From assembly GCA_002943765.1 (NCBI GenBank), contig PQWQ01000006.1, positions 3,162,001-3,226,000 of the forward strand: DNA of 64,000 nt, read 5' to 3'. This DNA is from Psoroptes ovis (taxonomy: Eukaryota; Arthropoda; Arachnida; Sarcoptiformes; Psoroptidae). The notes under the pieces are model-generated. The model was not told the DNA's origin. It searched no databases and saw only the letters and a program-made list of their open reading frames with translations. Numbering within the stretch: position 1 is the first letter of the stretch; the number at the start of each line of letters is the position of its first letter. The position numbers and the translations under genes were made by a program. Positions 1-15,000 of this stretch are shown piece by piece.

Positions 1-3000
1 TAATTAATTCGAAATTTGATGATCATTTTTCTCAATATTAATAATAATAATTATGGTTAATGGATTTTTTTTTCGTTTCTTTCCATCTCTGGATAGAATA
101 TGCAAATGACATTGACAATGATTTGCAAAGATGAAAAATTTCATCATTTTTTAATATTATGATGCACGAAAAATTTGGTAAAGAAGAAAATCAACGAACC
201 ATTCATTTTTATGCTAGAAAAAAAGTGCATCTCATCTATTTTCATTTAGATGATTGACTTTTTCATTTTTCCATTCTTTACATTCATTCAAACATCGTAT
301 CATAATAATAATAATAATGATAATAATTTAAACGTACATTTATTTTTCATCTAAAACTCCATATAATATGTGTATGATTTAAACAGGAGAAAACAAAAAT
401 TCACAAATTTTACCCTTGTCGATGTCTCTCAATTTTGACGCTGTGTATTTGACAACAATAAATAATAATGATTTTCCATTCATTCTATTCATGTGTATAT
501 GTGAATCTAGTATTTTGTAAATTTTGTATGCGCTATCAAGTGCAATCTTTACCATCACATCTTTCATATTACCACAACAAATGAAACATTTTAATTTCAA
601 TAATAATATAACGACATACCACACCAAAAAAAAAAAAAAAAAAAATATTAATTCTTGAACTATAATTTCTTCTTTTGAAAAAAATATAAAATTCTCAAAA
701 GATTCAAGTGTTTTTGTTTTAAACTTTTGTATTTCAACAGCCAAATTCCTATTCAATGAGATGATGATTCACATTTTTTGATCATTCATTCATTCAAATT
801 CAATTGAAGCTGAATTTTTAAAAACCTAACATGTACTATATATTGCATACCCACATACACAAATAGCTTGAAAATATTATTTTTTAAAAATGGCCGAACG
901 GCAAAAAATGAAAAAAAATTAATATAAAAAATTATGTAAAACGAAAAAAAAATTCAATTTTGAATGAATCCATGTGCAATAACCATAATAATAATGATAA
1001 TAATCGCGAAAATTCTTGGAAATAAAGGATGAAAATAATAATTTTCAATTATGAAAATTGTTTGTCATTCGCTTGCTGCTGTTTTGACAATTTTTTTTTT
1101 GAAATTTTTTCATCTTTATTTCAAAAACATTTCATTCATAAATTCATTCATACAAATTGCTTGCTGCGAAATTTATTTTCTTTGAATTCCGAGAAAAATT
1201 TATGCGATAAACATCATTTATTTTACCCTTTTTTTCTCCTTTCTTTCTTAAATTTGATTTTTTTTCAATTTTATTTATCATTTTTTCCGGCTTTTAAATT
1301 TTATTATTACTGTTTCGACAGTGAAAAAAATGAATGTTTAAAAAAATATATGAAAATATTTTCTAAAAATTCATAAAACAAATTGTCAAAAAATTGGTCA
1401 TTCATCATCATCATTAGCATTTTATCGAAATTAATTTTGATGGAAGATAAAATTTATTCATTTTTATTTTCGATTAATTTTTCTCCCGATTAAAATGCAA
1501 TTTGGCCAAATAATAAATAAATAAAGCATGTAAAAATTGTAAATATCCAAAACACAAACACAGTAAAATTGAATGAACAAATAATCAAACACTGTGTAAA
1601 AACAATTTGCGAAAATTGATTTTCCAGTTTGTATGAATGTGTGTGTGTGTGCTAGTATGCTTGTTTATTTTTCAATTTGACAATAATTAGATATGACATA
1701 AATCAAATGATTTCCTTTTTGTTGAAGGAAAAACGAAGAATAAATTTTGATTCAATTCATTTTTCTCATTTTTTTCAATTCATTGCTTGAATTATACTAA
1801 AAACATTTGTGACATTTTATCATTTTCAATTTCAATAACAATAATCATAATGAAATTTGAAACCTTTTTGTCAAAAAAAATGGAAACGAAAAATTCTTGT
1901 ATTCTTCCCATTTTTTGACAAATGAATGAAAATTTAATGAAACAAAAATTGAAATTAACAAAAAAAATGGAAATTAAAAATTATAAATCAAATCAATTGA
2001 AATTAAATTGTGACGACGACGACGACAACAGAAAAAAAAACGATTCAATTGAATCGAAGTGAATTGAATTTCAAGTGGATTGCAAAATTGTGTCATTGAA
2101 AACCGAATCAAATTGTAAATGAAAATTTGAAAAATGTCAATTGATTTTCACAATTTTTATTCAAAATGTAATAATTTTAATTATCTTTGATAATCATTTT
2201 TTTTCTCTGTTCGTTAATTCTTCGAAATCAAATTCCATTGAGAATGGATGAATTTCAGTGAATCCAGTGAATGAATGAATGAATGAATAGAAGCCAAAAA
2301 TTATAAAAATTTGCTCCAATGATTTTTCAATTTGATAAAATTCTTTTTTTTCAACAAAAAAAAACGTTTAACACAGTCAAAAATGAGTAAACACATAATA
2401 ATAATCAAACAAATTGATTTGCTTTTGCTTTATATGCTTTCAACATTTCAACATTGAAATAAAATAAAATAAAATTGATTGATTTTTACAGAGAATTTCC
2501 CATTTGAAAAAAAAAATAAAAATTCAATTTCATTTTTCAATGGAATTTCGACGTAATTCTGTTGTGTTGCTGCATTCTGCACACACACATCGCATATTGT
2601 ACACATTTTTCTAGCAAATATTGTAAACAAACACGATTCTACCTGAAGAATTGTGCAGAGATTTGTACATTCGTCACTCTCACGTCAACACAAATTCAAA
2701 TTGAAAATAAAAAATTCCGCTCAAAGCAATCGAATAACAAACAAACACATTTGATCATCATCATCATTTATTTACAATCACTGAACATGCATATAAACGA
2801 ATATAACACTGAAAATCTTTGATGCATTCAAATGATATCAAACAATCGCGACAATATTCTAATTAGACAAAAATGAAAATGAAAAGCAAACATTGAAATT
2901 TATTTATAAATGCATGTATGACACACACACACACACACTGATGAACACATTTTCAAATTATTCAATTTCACACATTTTTTCCATTTTATTATTGAAAAAA

Positions 3001-6000
3001 ATGAAAATGAATTGTTTGTTAATTGGATTCAATTCGTTTTCGTTTATCATCAAAAAAAAAAAGAATAAATTCAATGATAACAATAATAATAATAACAACA
3101 TTGTCGACATGACAATAATTGAAGAAGAAGAGAGTGAATACACATTTTCTCCCTGATTGACAATTATTATTATTTGTTCAAAAAAAAAATTATCATTATT
3201 TCATTTCACAATTGTTATTGTTGCTGGTTGCTGTTGCTGATGCTGTCTGGTTGATATTTGAATCAGTAAAAAAAATAAAATGAATGATGTGTGATAATTG
3301 AATTTTTTTCGTTTTCATTTCCATTTTCATTTATTTCGTTTTCGTATTTATTCTATCATTTTTCTCCTATTCTCGTCTAAAATTAGCATCCTGATGATTT
3401 TAGTTTTCTCCTCTCGTTATTTTACTGCTACTGGGTAAATTCAAACACATTCAACATTCAAGTGTATTGTGCGTGTTGTATGCATTGTGCGCATTGTCAT
3501 CATTCAATTCATTTAATTTTTTGAATCATCATTTGATGCAATGAATAATTGCTCCCTCTCTGCTTTTTTTGCATTTAAATTACCATATTTCATCTATTGA
3601 TAATAATAATATAAATAATTATTATTATTATTATCATGATTGTTTGATGATTATGATTATGATGATAAAATTGTCATATTTCATTGTCATCATCATCGCC
3701 ATCGTATTTACAATGATAATTTATTATTATGAATATTTTTTCGCCAATAATTCTTCGTGCATTTTTACATATTCTTAAGTGTTTGAAAATGTTTGCCTGT
3801 GAGAAACAAAGAAGTGTCCATCTATCACCACAAAGATAATCGTATGAATGGCGATTCAATGGATAATCACATCCTAGAATTCAATTGAATTGGAATTTAA
3901 AATGAATTTGGAATGAATATGAATATTTTTGAATTCAATTTCCCTCATTCTTTTGTTTTTATTTGATTTTTTGAAAATCATTCTCAGAAGAATAGGAAAA
4001 CATCCCTAAACTTGTATGAATATTGTTGAAATGTTATTGTTAGGGATTTTCTTCTTCTTCAAAAAATAAAGAAAATTTTCATATTTCTTCAATATTTGTT
4101 TACACAATGAAAATTCTTATTCTTATTCAAGAAAATATTTTTTTTCAAAATGAAAAGTGAATAATTTTTTCCAGATTTTAATCTTGGCTTTTTGGTTTTT
4201 TGGTTTCTCTGTGTGCTTTGCTCTATTATTTTGTATTATCATTGATTCTATCTGCTTTTATCATTTTAATATTCTATTTACTTGTGTGAATTTATATTAT
4301 TATTATTATTATTGTTGCTTGCTTGCTTTGCTTTGCATAATCCTCAAATCAATGAGAAAATATTTTTTTAGTGAAATATAAAAAAGCAAAAAAAACTCAA
4401 TGTTTTTATTGATAAGAATAATGACTATTGGCTGTTGGATGATGATGATGATTTTATTTTCACAATTTTTTTTTACTTTTACTTATTTCTGCTACTGTAA
4501 ATAAATAAATAAATAAAATGCTAATAATAATCTCATGAAGAGAAGCGAAAAAAAATTGAAAATCATTCAATTATCATAAATAAATTTAGCATAACGCACA
4601 CACACTTTATACATTTTCAAAATTTTTATTTTTCCAATAAAATTTTTTCTTCTTATTTCAATTCATTTGAATTTTGAACATTTCAGTTCAAAATCAATTC
4701 AATATTCAATACTTGCAGCATACACAACACATTCTCTTATGCATACATCATAAATCCATTCTGAATGTTTACATTTATTGCCCGTAGGCTTTCGATTATT
4801 ATTATTATTATAAGCCAATATCAAACATTGCACACATACGTACACAGCAAGCCATCCAAAGCTTTTTGCCAACAATGATGATGGATCCATTTTTTCCATC
4901 ATTCCACATTCATTCATTCATTCATCCATGTTTCTAATATATCGATGCTTTATGATTGGTAAAATGATTATTTGCTTGTTGATGATCTGATTTTCATCAT
5001 TATTTCACGATAGTGTTTGTAAATTATTATTATTTATTCAAACTACTGTTTGTCATGGCAAAAAAACCATTTTACACCAGTAGACCTATGGATATGTGGA
5101 AAAATAAAAATCACTGAAAACGAATGAAATCAATTCAATTCATTCAAGTGTTTAATTCACACACACACACACCAACACAATAAAATAGAGATTTACGGCA
5201 ATTTTCGTTTATTTTTTCTTGCTTTTTATTATTACTATTTTCATTCTAATATCCGATGTATTTTGTTGTTGCTGTTGATGTTATATTCTCTCACTAACAA
5301 TCTCTATTAATAATAAAAGAATTGGTTGGTTTTTCACTTTTTGTTCCCAAGCGAATCTGTGCATAGAGAGTGGTATTTTATTTGAACCAGAAAAATGAAA
5401 ATAAAATAAAATAAAACTATGAAAACGTATCCAGAAAATAATGATTTTCAAAGCGAATCGAATAAATCAGAATTTTCAACATGGATTTTTGGCATAAATT
5501 TTCATAACATTTCATTCATTCATTCATTCATTTACATCTTGAATTTTCTTTTTGAAAAATTAAACTTGTATTGATCTCGTATATCCGAGATTCATTTCGA
5601 GTAATTTTTGATTTATTTCATTTAAATTCATTTTTTGCATTTAAATATAAACACATTCAAAAAGAATCATAGTGAATGCATATATGATATGGTTTGTTTT
5701 CCGCTTTATTTCGACGATTGAATTATTGTTTTTTATTTTCATTTTTATTCTCTTGTTCTGCTTTATTCTTGAAGAAGAATCAATGAGGTCAATTTCCAAC
5801 CAACAAACAACAAAAAATGAATGTGATCTGGTGTTGATCAATCATTTTTCATTCATTTATTTCTATTTTTGTTATTCTTCATTCTTTATTGTTGTTGTTG
5901 ATTTCCTTAGATAATCTTTCATACATAACAAACTATCATTATTATTGTTATTATTATTATTATTTACTGCTGTGCAATGTATGAATTCAATTCTTGATGA

Positions 6001-9000
6001 AATCTGAGCGAAAAAACAAGAAATAAGTCTGTAGAAATGAGAATAAGAAGCAAAAAATGCCGTTAAATTTTTTCTTAAAGAAATATAAGAACATATAAGA
6101 ATTCTTGATTTTTTTTTCTTTCTTCAATTCAATTCAATTCATCATAAATCGATTATTAATGGTTAGTTTCAAATGTTTTTTTCTGTATTTTTCTCTTTTG
6201 AATTTCTTGTATTCAATACATCATTCGAATATTCGAATAAAAAAGGTCATTGTTGCTGCAGTTCGAGCCATTGCTACTAAAATTTCTATTTTTTTATCGA
6301 CAAATCGACAAATTAGAAACAAAATATTACCCGAAAAAATGGTCATTAATGTCTTTTTTTACACTTTGATGACCAAAGTTTGTATTTGTTTGTATTCGTC
6401 TGTATTCGTTGTTTGTTTGATTTTATTTTTTGAATGTTTTACCAATGAAAAGTAAATATCAAGATTTTTTTTTCAATCTTCTGAATTCTTATTGTTTGGC
6501 CAGATAAGACATGTGTTTTTTGGTCGATGATTTCGATGGTGAAACACGACCATCGCATTGGAATATTGCATTGTATTTTGTTGCATTTTTCAGTTTTGTT
6601 TTTAGTTTTCATAATATTTCTTCGTTGAAATATTATTGACTGGATTTAGTATTATTATTCGTTTTTTATTATTATCATACAAATAACAATATCCAACAAT
6701 CATTCATTCATTCATACATTCAATTTATTTCATTTCATATTCAATCATTCATTCATCCAAAAATCTAATTCAATTTCCTTTATTATAATCATCATTATTA
6801 TTATTATTTAATATTTAATATGGAAAGTAAAAAAACAAAATAAAATAAAATAAAAAAATTTATACACCCATAAACATTTCATCTATTTAGAATCTATTCA
6901 TCCATAACAAAATAAATGTCTTTTATTTTATTCCATTTTTTCTGCTGGTCTATTTTTCTGTTTTTTGACCGTTATTCACACTATCCTCACACAGTTTCAA
7001 GCAATACGAAATACGAGAAACAATTGAATGAAAGAAAAAAATATGAGAAAATATGACCAATTGAAAGAAAGATGATGTTGAGCATCATTTTTTCGCAAAA
7101 TATTTTGTCATATTAATAACAATTTTTTCGTTCAATTTAAATTTGTTTAAATTTATTTGGTCACAAATGAAAGGAAAATGAAAAAAATCAATTGAAATTT
7201 TCATAATTGTTTGTGCTAGTACAGATAAGTAGAAATATTTTGAAGTGTCCAGGAAGTTCTTGCCAATTTTCAATAAGCTTTTCCATTGGTTTAATACGGA
7301 AAAACTTACTGGACAGTCCCCCTCAAAAAAAAAAATAATTTTTTTCTCTGGACATTTATCGTTTGATCATAAAATTAGACAATAACATTGAACAATTTGA
7401 GCATCTCTCAATCACCAAATGAATGGTTTAGTCCAAAAAATGCTTATAATACTCTTAAATTATGGCATGAAAGGTTTTTTTCACATTGAAAACTGTGCTG
7501 AAAATCATTTTCTATGAAATTTTATTAATTAATTAATTCATGCATTTCAAAATTTTTTCATTTTCATAATTGGCAAATTTCATTTCATCAGATTAAATGA
7601 TGGAAATTTGAATAGAAAAATGAGAATTTTCATTCATTTCATTTGAATTCATGTAAATTTGATGATTACGATGATTATGATTATAATGATTATTTCATAT
7701 TTCACCATTGTTTTGACAACCAAATACAAGCATACAAACGGACAAAAATTCATGAAAACATTTTAAAAATTTCAAATCACTTTATAGGCTTGTCCAGTTT
7801 TTGTGCTTTCATGAATGATTAAAAGTATCCAAAATACCATTGTAATAGTTAGTTGGTTGTGTATATTTTATGTTATTGACATTTGACAATTCATTTTTTT
7901 TGTTTTGTTTATGATTTCATGTTCATATTTTTTGCTTTTTTCATTGAATATTTTCTGTCATATTTTATGTCCACTGTTTTTTGAATATGACGGGTATTTT
8001 TGTAAATATTAATTTGCCTAAACAAAACAAAACAATGAATGATGAAAAGCTGCTTATGACAACTTGTCACATAGACATAAGGGCTTGCGACTAGTTTGGG
8101 TATTGGGGTCCCTTTCGAATCACATTAGAGTGTTACAGCTAATGTTATTTTATCGATGAAAAAAATTGAAACATTTTCAGCATGATCAAATTCTGATTGT
8201 CATTTGTTATTATTATTATTATTGTTTTGACATCAATCAATGAATTTTGTTTTTGTTTTGTTATTTTTATTGATCAAAATCAAATTATTATTATTATAGA
8301 TCATGTTGTATATAAATCGATTTATTTTGCATCAAAGCATAGAATTGAAGAATTAAATTTTTACAAATGCGCTTTAGGCTAGATTTATTTTGAAAAATTT
8401 TCCTATTATTTTGCATAACCTGGCAAAACAATAATAAAACGTTTTGCTTTTGGTACCCATCCAAACATACAAACATCACACATATGGCTTGCAAAAATTC
8501 ATTTCTATTTTCATATTTTTTTTTCACCCATAACATGTCCAAATTTTTGGACTATTCCTATGACTATTTCGATTTCACCATAGTTTCATTATTATTTTTC
8601 AACTTTTTTTCCAAAATCCAAACCATTTTTGGACACATGAAAAATCTCATACATTTAATGATGCAGAATGTTATTATTATTATGATTTCACTTTAATTTT
8701 TTTTTTTTTTTTTTTGAAAAACAAAATTTTTGGAACAATTTTCAAACAAGAAAAATAAAAATATTTAACATTGTATTTCAATTTTTCGAAATTGTTCAAT
8801 AATTTTCCATACATCCATTCAATACATTGTTCATTGTCGATGATGATGATGTTCCGAACCAATTGATTTCAATCGATTGATTATTAAGTGGAAGAGAAAC
8901 GAAAAAACGGTACACTTCAAAGCATCAAACCAATCGAGAAGAAACTAGTCCATTTCAATAAAATTTTATTTATCAATCTCTCTTATTATTTTCAATCGAA

Positions 9001-12000
9001 AAATGAAAAATTGAACAAAAAAATGGGTTTACAATTGATAAAATGAGGAAAAAAAAATTATAATAACAATAATAATAATCAGAAATTTCAATTGAAATTT
9101 TTTCTTTGACTCAAATTTGGTTAAGAATTGTTTCCATTTTTATCCTTATTATTATCATTGTTATTATTATTAGCTTGGTTATAACAATTGATAATATTGA
9201 AGAATCGATGTTTCAATTCCAAAATTTTTATTCGACTGATATTTTTCTGATTATTATTGGAAATTCAGTTTCCGATTCATTTTTTTCTCTTCCATTGAAA
9301 ATAAATGATGATTATGATGAAATTCTTTTTTCAAATTTGAATTTGAATTGAATCCCGGAATCTCATTAATACATGAATTTATTCCATTGAATTTCGCTCT
9401 CAAATGTTCTCTCATAAAGATATTCATGCATTCAACAATGAACCAACAACAACAACGACAGCAGCATCAGCAATAATAATAAAGTTTCATATTCATAAAA
9501 TAATAAATTTATTTTTCTTTGGAAACAATATTTGAAATCCCAAAAAAAACTTCTCATTATTTTATTGTATTTTCTTCATAATTTCATATATTCAATAATT
9601 TCAATGATTTCAAATGTTTCAAACCCCTTTATCCTTTCATTATTTTATTGGTTTCATAGGCGAATGTGAATAAATGAATCAAGATGATTTATTGTTATTA
9701 GCTTAGATTATTTTTGGAGAATTTTTTTCTGAATTTTTTCTCTGCAAAAGCAACTTTTGAATTTGAAACGTGCTAATTTTTGCATGTCATTTGAATATGC
9801 AAAATTTTAGTTTTTGAAAAAAAATGAATTCATATTCATACAATATGTCGCCCTGAATATGGGATTTTTTCTTCAATTTTTGATCATAAAAACATATGCA
9901 AACATACACACACACAAACACAAACACATGATCGAAAAGATTGAATTTAAATACACAGATTCAGACAAAGAATCTCGACTACTTTTGATTCTTATGATTT
10001 TAATAAATTCAAATTCTTGATGATCCAAATAATTTTTTCAGTTGAAACTAATTCTTTTCAATTAAATTATACTTTCGAAAATTTCCCTATTGTGTGTATT
10101 TGTCATTATAATTTAGTTTTGTTTAATTTTTTTCAAGTTAATTCAAATAATTTGGAAATTATCATTAATAAAAAGCAATAAAACTAATAATAATGAAAAA
10201 ATAAATAAATAAAATTGAATAAATGGCTCCCGATTATTTTTTTTTTATTTTCAATTTCCACGAACGGTATTGCATATATATGGTGGTGGTCCTCCACCAC
10301 CACCATGCATGATATTGGACATCATTAAAATAATCATCATCATAATCTGTAAAATTATTTCTTTTTTTCATATGAAAATGAAAAATTTGCAATTAAACAT
10401 AATTTTTTCTTTCAACTTGATTTTGATTAGAAAAAAAATTTATATTTATTTTCCAATGAAATTGTATGTTTATGTCATTCCGTATTAGTATTGGTTTGTG
10501 TGTGATAGCGATTGTGTGTATGTTATGTTTATGTGTGCATACTCTTGCTCGTATTCTAGCTCGTAAATCATTTGGTGGATATATGTTTATTTATTATTAC
10601 CATTATATTCTGTTGTTGTTGTTGCATGAATGGAAAACAAAAAATTTATTTCATTTTGATAATAATAATAATAATTCTTATTATTTATTTGTTATATGAT
10701 TACTTTTTTTGGTCGTATATAAAACTAATAACCAAATCTAATGAATTCTTTGATTTTGAATCGATTTACACGAGACCCAAAGTTTGCCATTTTTCTTCTT
10801 TCTTTATTTTTCCAAAGCAAAACTGTTTTTAAACATTAAGATTAATGAATCGAAATTCGGGGAAATCAAAAATAAAATTGAATGGAAATAAATTTTCAAA
10901 TCATTTGAAAATGAATTGGTTACAATTTTCCTCCAAAACAATACTACCAATGATTAACATCGTTTTGTATTCGATTGTTCCCTAAAAGAATTACAAAATG
11001 AAAATTGTTATAACCCAGAAAATAACATATTAACCAAAATTGTAATAATAATAATAATAATAATCGATATGATTCTATTTTTTTGCGGTAGCAATCTTGA
11101 AATTCCTGCTATTTTTTGCACGCAAAAATGTCGTTTGCCAATGGCAGTATCATCATTATTATGATTACGATTATTATAATAATTTCAAAAGTATGTAATA
11201 TGTTTGCTACAATGAAAATAATAGTTATTCACCAAATCTTTTTTCTTTTCGCTCAAATTCATAATAGCAAAAATAAATAAAATGAAAGCAAATAATAATA
11301 ACAATATAAATCATTGATACAATTATTATTTTGTAACAATTTCCAATGGATAAATGATCGATAACACACACACATCCCCAATCATTATCATCAATTTATT
11401 GAGAATTATCGAGCATTCATTTTGTAATAATATTATTGTATATAATATTGATAATATTGATCGATAATCAAACTATTGAATTTTGTCACATTTCATTTTT
11501 AATATATTATTTTTTTCCTTTACTTTCTTTTTTTTGGTTTAATAAACTGATTATCATTGTTAATATTATCATTAATTATTACGTGAATTTTATTATTAAT
11601 TAAATGAAGGATTTAACTCACAGACACACTAGCACAGTGTATGTCGATGGATCGATATATTATTGTTTCATTTATTATCATTAATTTTTCTTATTTTCCG
11701 CCAACAGTAATAAATCCAAATATAATAATCAATCGTTTTTGTTAGTTTGTATGGACGATCTGCTTGTTTTCTCGCTGTCTTCTAGCTGTTTCCTCGTTGA
11801 TATATGTTTTTTTAAATTCATTTATTTGGATAAAATAATGTAATAAGTAGATTAAAAATTGAGAATGAATTATGAATTTTATTTATGGCTGTTTGTGAAT
11901 AACAATTAAAACAAAATGTATTCTTTAAAAAAATGAAATGAAATGTCGACATACAAATTTGAAATATAAATGCATGTCAAATTCAAATGAAATCAAATGT

Positions 12001-15000
12001 CATTTTTATATGACATTTATGTTGTACAGAATTGTCATTTCAAATCTATTATTCTGTTTTTTCATATAAAAGAATCGTAATTCATTTACCAAATGTGTTT
12101 TATATATACAAATTGATTTGTATTCTGTAGCATAATTTGAATTTGTTTTCATTTCATTAAAACAATTTTGATGCGATTTGTTCTTCGAGAAATGAAATAT
12201 TCCAAAAAATAATTGAATTTTTATTTTTCATTATTTTTTCGGGTTGTTTCGGGTGCACACCTGGCAAATGTAGTGAAATGAAATGAAATTATCATAGCAA
12301 CCATAGATTGAATATTTGAAAAATGTGTTCAAGTTCAAATCCATTCAAATTGATTGGAATTTTCAATTTTTTTTCTTGTTTCTATCTTTATTGTCATCGA
12401 ATTCTTTTACCGAAATAATCAATCATATTAATTGATTTATTTGATTGATTATTATCAAAATATTTACATCTGAACCCATGTAATTTTAATCGATTATTTA
12501 GTTGGAAAAAAAAATTCTTTCAAATAAAATTTATGGAAAAATTGAAATTTAATCAATTTTGACATTGCATTTTTTTCCATGTTATCATACTTCAAAATTT
12601 CTATTTAAGCTATAAGATGTAAACATCGTGGGCTGAAATTTATACCGTATAATTTCATTGATTTTTTCCATAATTTTACGATTATTTTATTCGAAGAATT
12701 CAGTGTTGCATCCTTTTTCTTCATGAAAGAAAATCAAAAGATTATTCGAGTGAATTCCATTCGTATCAAATTTAATTGTGTTGGCGGCTTGAAATAAGAG
12801 GAAAAACAAAAACAAAGCGAAAAAATCCTGGAATTCGATGCGACATTCATTCAATATTGAATAATGATATCTTTTGGAATCAATTTTCATGATTTTTCAT
12901 CTATTTGTTTTTGGAGAAAAAAAGTTCTTTGAAAAATTACCTGTGCAGAATTAAGCCAAATGAAAAAACCGAAAAAATTGATTCCATCTATTTCACATTT
13001 TGATAACTTTATTGTTGTTAATTTGCTTACCTTTCAAAAAATATGATAAGAAAAGTATTTTTCTTTATTTGATTTCTTAAGAGTAGCAACAACCAAAAAT
13101 GAAAAAAAAATCCTAGAAAAATGAAAATGTAATACCTCTTCTTTCCTTTCAATGAAATAATTCCAAATTTATGTTTGCAACTGATGATTAAGATGATGAT
13201 GATGATTAAGACAAGCCACAAATCAAACTCATAAAGATAACAAACATTTTTTTTTCTTATATCAAGAATGAATGAACATATAAAAAATGAAATTTCATAT
13301 TATTCATCATAATAAATGATGAAAATATAAATAATTTTCAATTACGTAAACGAAATTTTGTCTTCATTTTTTTTATTTCTCAAAAATTCCTTTTTGTTTT
13401 TGGCGTCGAAAATGAATTTATTCGTTTATTTATTCCTGGCTAAAAGAAAATTGAAATATATAAATTCATCATTATTATTACAATTATCTTTATGATGACA
13501 AACTTTAAATAATTTAATGGTTTTTTCTTTCTTTCTTTGATATCTTTGTTTAGTTTGACTGAATGAATGGTAAAACTTGATATCTTTCTTCTTTCTTCTT
13601 ATTATGTCTTGAGCATTACATGAAAAAAAGTACATTCATATATGTGAAATGATAATTCTTGTTTGAAATTCACTCATATATTCACATTTCACATTATATT
13701 TATTTGACCTTTGTTTTATTTTTTTAACTTTTGATTAAATTTTTTATCTTAAAAATTTGAAATTATATTCAATTTTCAAAGATTCATTTCGTTTTTTCAT
13801 TTTTTTTCTTGATTAAAAATAAAGATTATCAATGTTTGTATTGAGAATGAAAATGAAGGAATCACACAAAAAATGTTCCGAAATAGAAATTAGTGTATGT
13901 TTGATGCGAAGCATTAATTAAAAATATTTTCCAGAAAAAAAATATGAGAATCATTATTTTTATTATTGATCAAATTATTTTCAATATAAAATCTAATGAA
14001 ATTTTTTTCCCATAATGTTTCGCTTTGTTTTGTCTTATATTTTCCTTGGTTTTTTGCTGATCAAAACGATCAAAAAAAGATGCTCAAGGTGTGAAATAGA
14101 CTATTTAATTTTATTAATTTTCATTCATTGCGATTCATTTGTTCAAAAATAGCGAAAAATAATTTCTAATATCATCAATTGATGATAATTATTAATGCCG
14201 CCATCGCTGCCGCCGCCGCCAACACTAAATTTTTGAATTTTATTCGGCCAAAAATGAAATGTTTTTTTCCATGTGGAATATTTTATTTTAGAAATAAAAA
14301 TAAAAATCATGATTATTTATGACTTATTATCATTATTATTATTGTTATTATTTACTTTCAAGAATGGTAGGCCTTGCCTTTATTATTATTTTATATTTCA
14401 TATTTTTCTAGTGAATGGTATTCATATTTTTTTATTCCATTTAGAAAAATATGAACCTTTTAATTTACTTAATGGTTGCGCATTTTGACCTGTTTGATGT
14501 TGATTATGATTATTATTGAAATAATAATAATCATAATAATTATTATTTCATGCATTAATATAAATGAAATATATGGTGTGTTTTTGTACATTATTGTAGC
14601 TTCTTTTTTTTGTGTATTTTGAACAAAAATAATAAAAATGAAATATGTTATTGCTTGAATGAAAATTGATTTTAAAGAAATGAAATAAAAAAACACTGGA
14701 TCTAAAGCTTTAAATTTTCATTTTGAAATATGAAGAAAAAAAAAATTCAAAAATAATATTGTACGAATGGGAGAAAAAATTCGTGATTTTCATTGAATTT
14801 TATTTTATTTTATTTCATTTTTTTTCGAAAATTGATTTCTTAAACAGAAAAAATTGAAAAAAAAAATCAATGAAAAATTTTTTCATTGTGCTAAAAGATA
14901 TAATTAACGCTTTCTTATCAATATGGTGATCTATGATTTCTATGTGATTTTATGCTTGCTTTTTTTCTTTTTTAATAAACTTTCACTTTGAAATTTATGA

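Noticed and set aside
1029..1376. 115-codon Phe/Leu/Lys-rich plus-strand frame
   Set aside because: Poly-T and poly-A tracts create the composition; no recognisable motif or gene structure.
8035..8140. Less AT-rich stretch with TTCGAATC, considered as a tRNA
   Set aside because: No acceptor stem or D/anticodon arms can be folded at the right spacing; only a short ACATTAG/CTAATGT hairpin is present.
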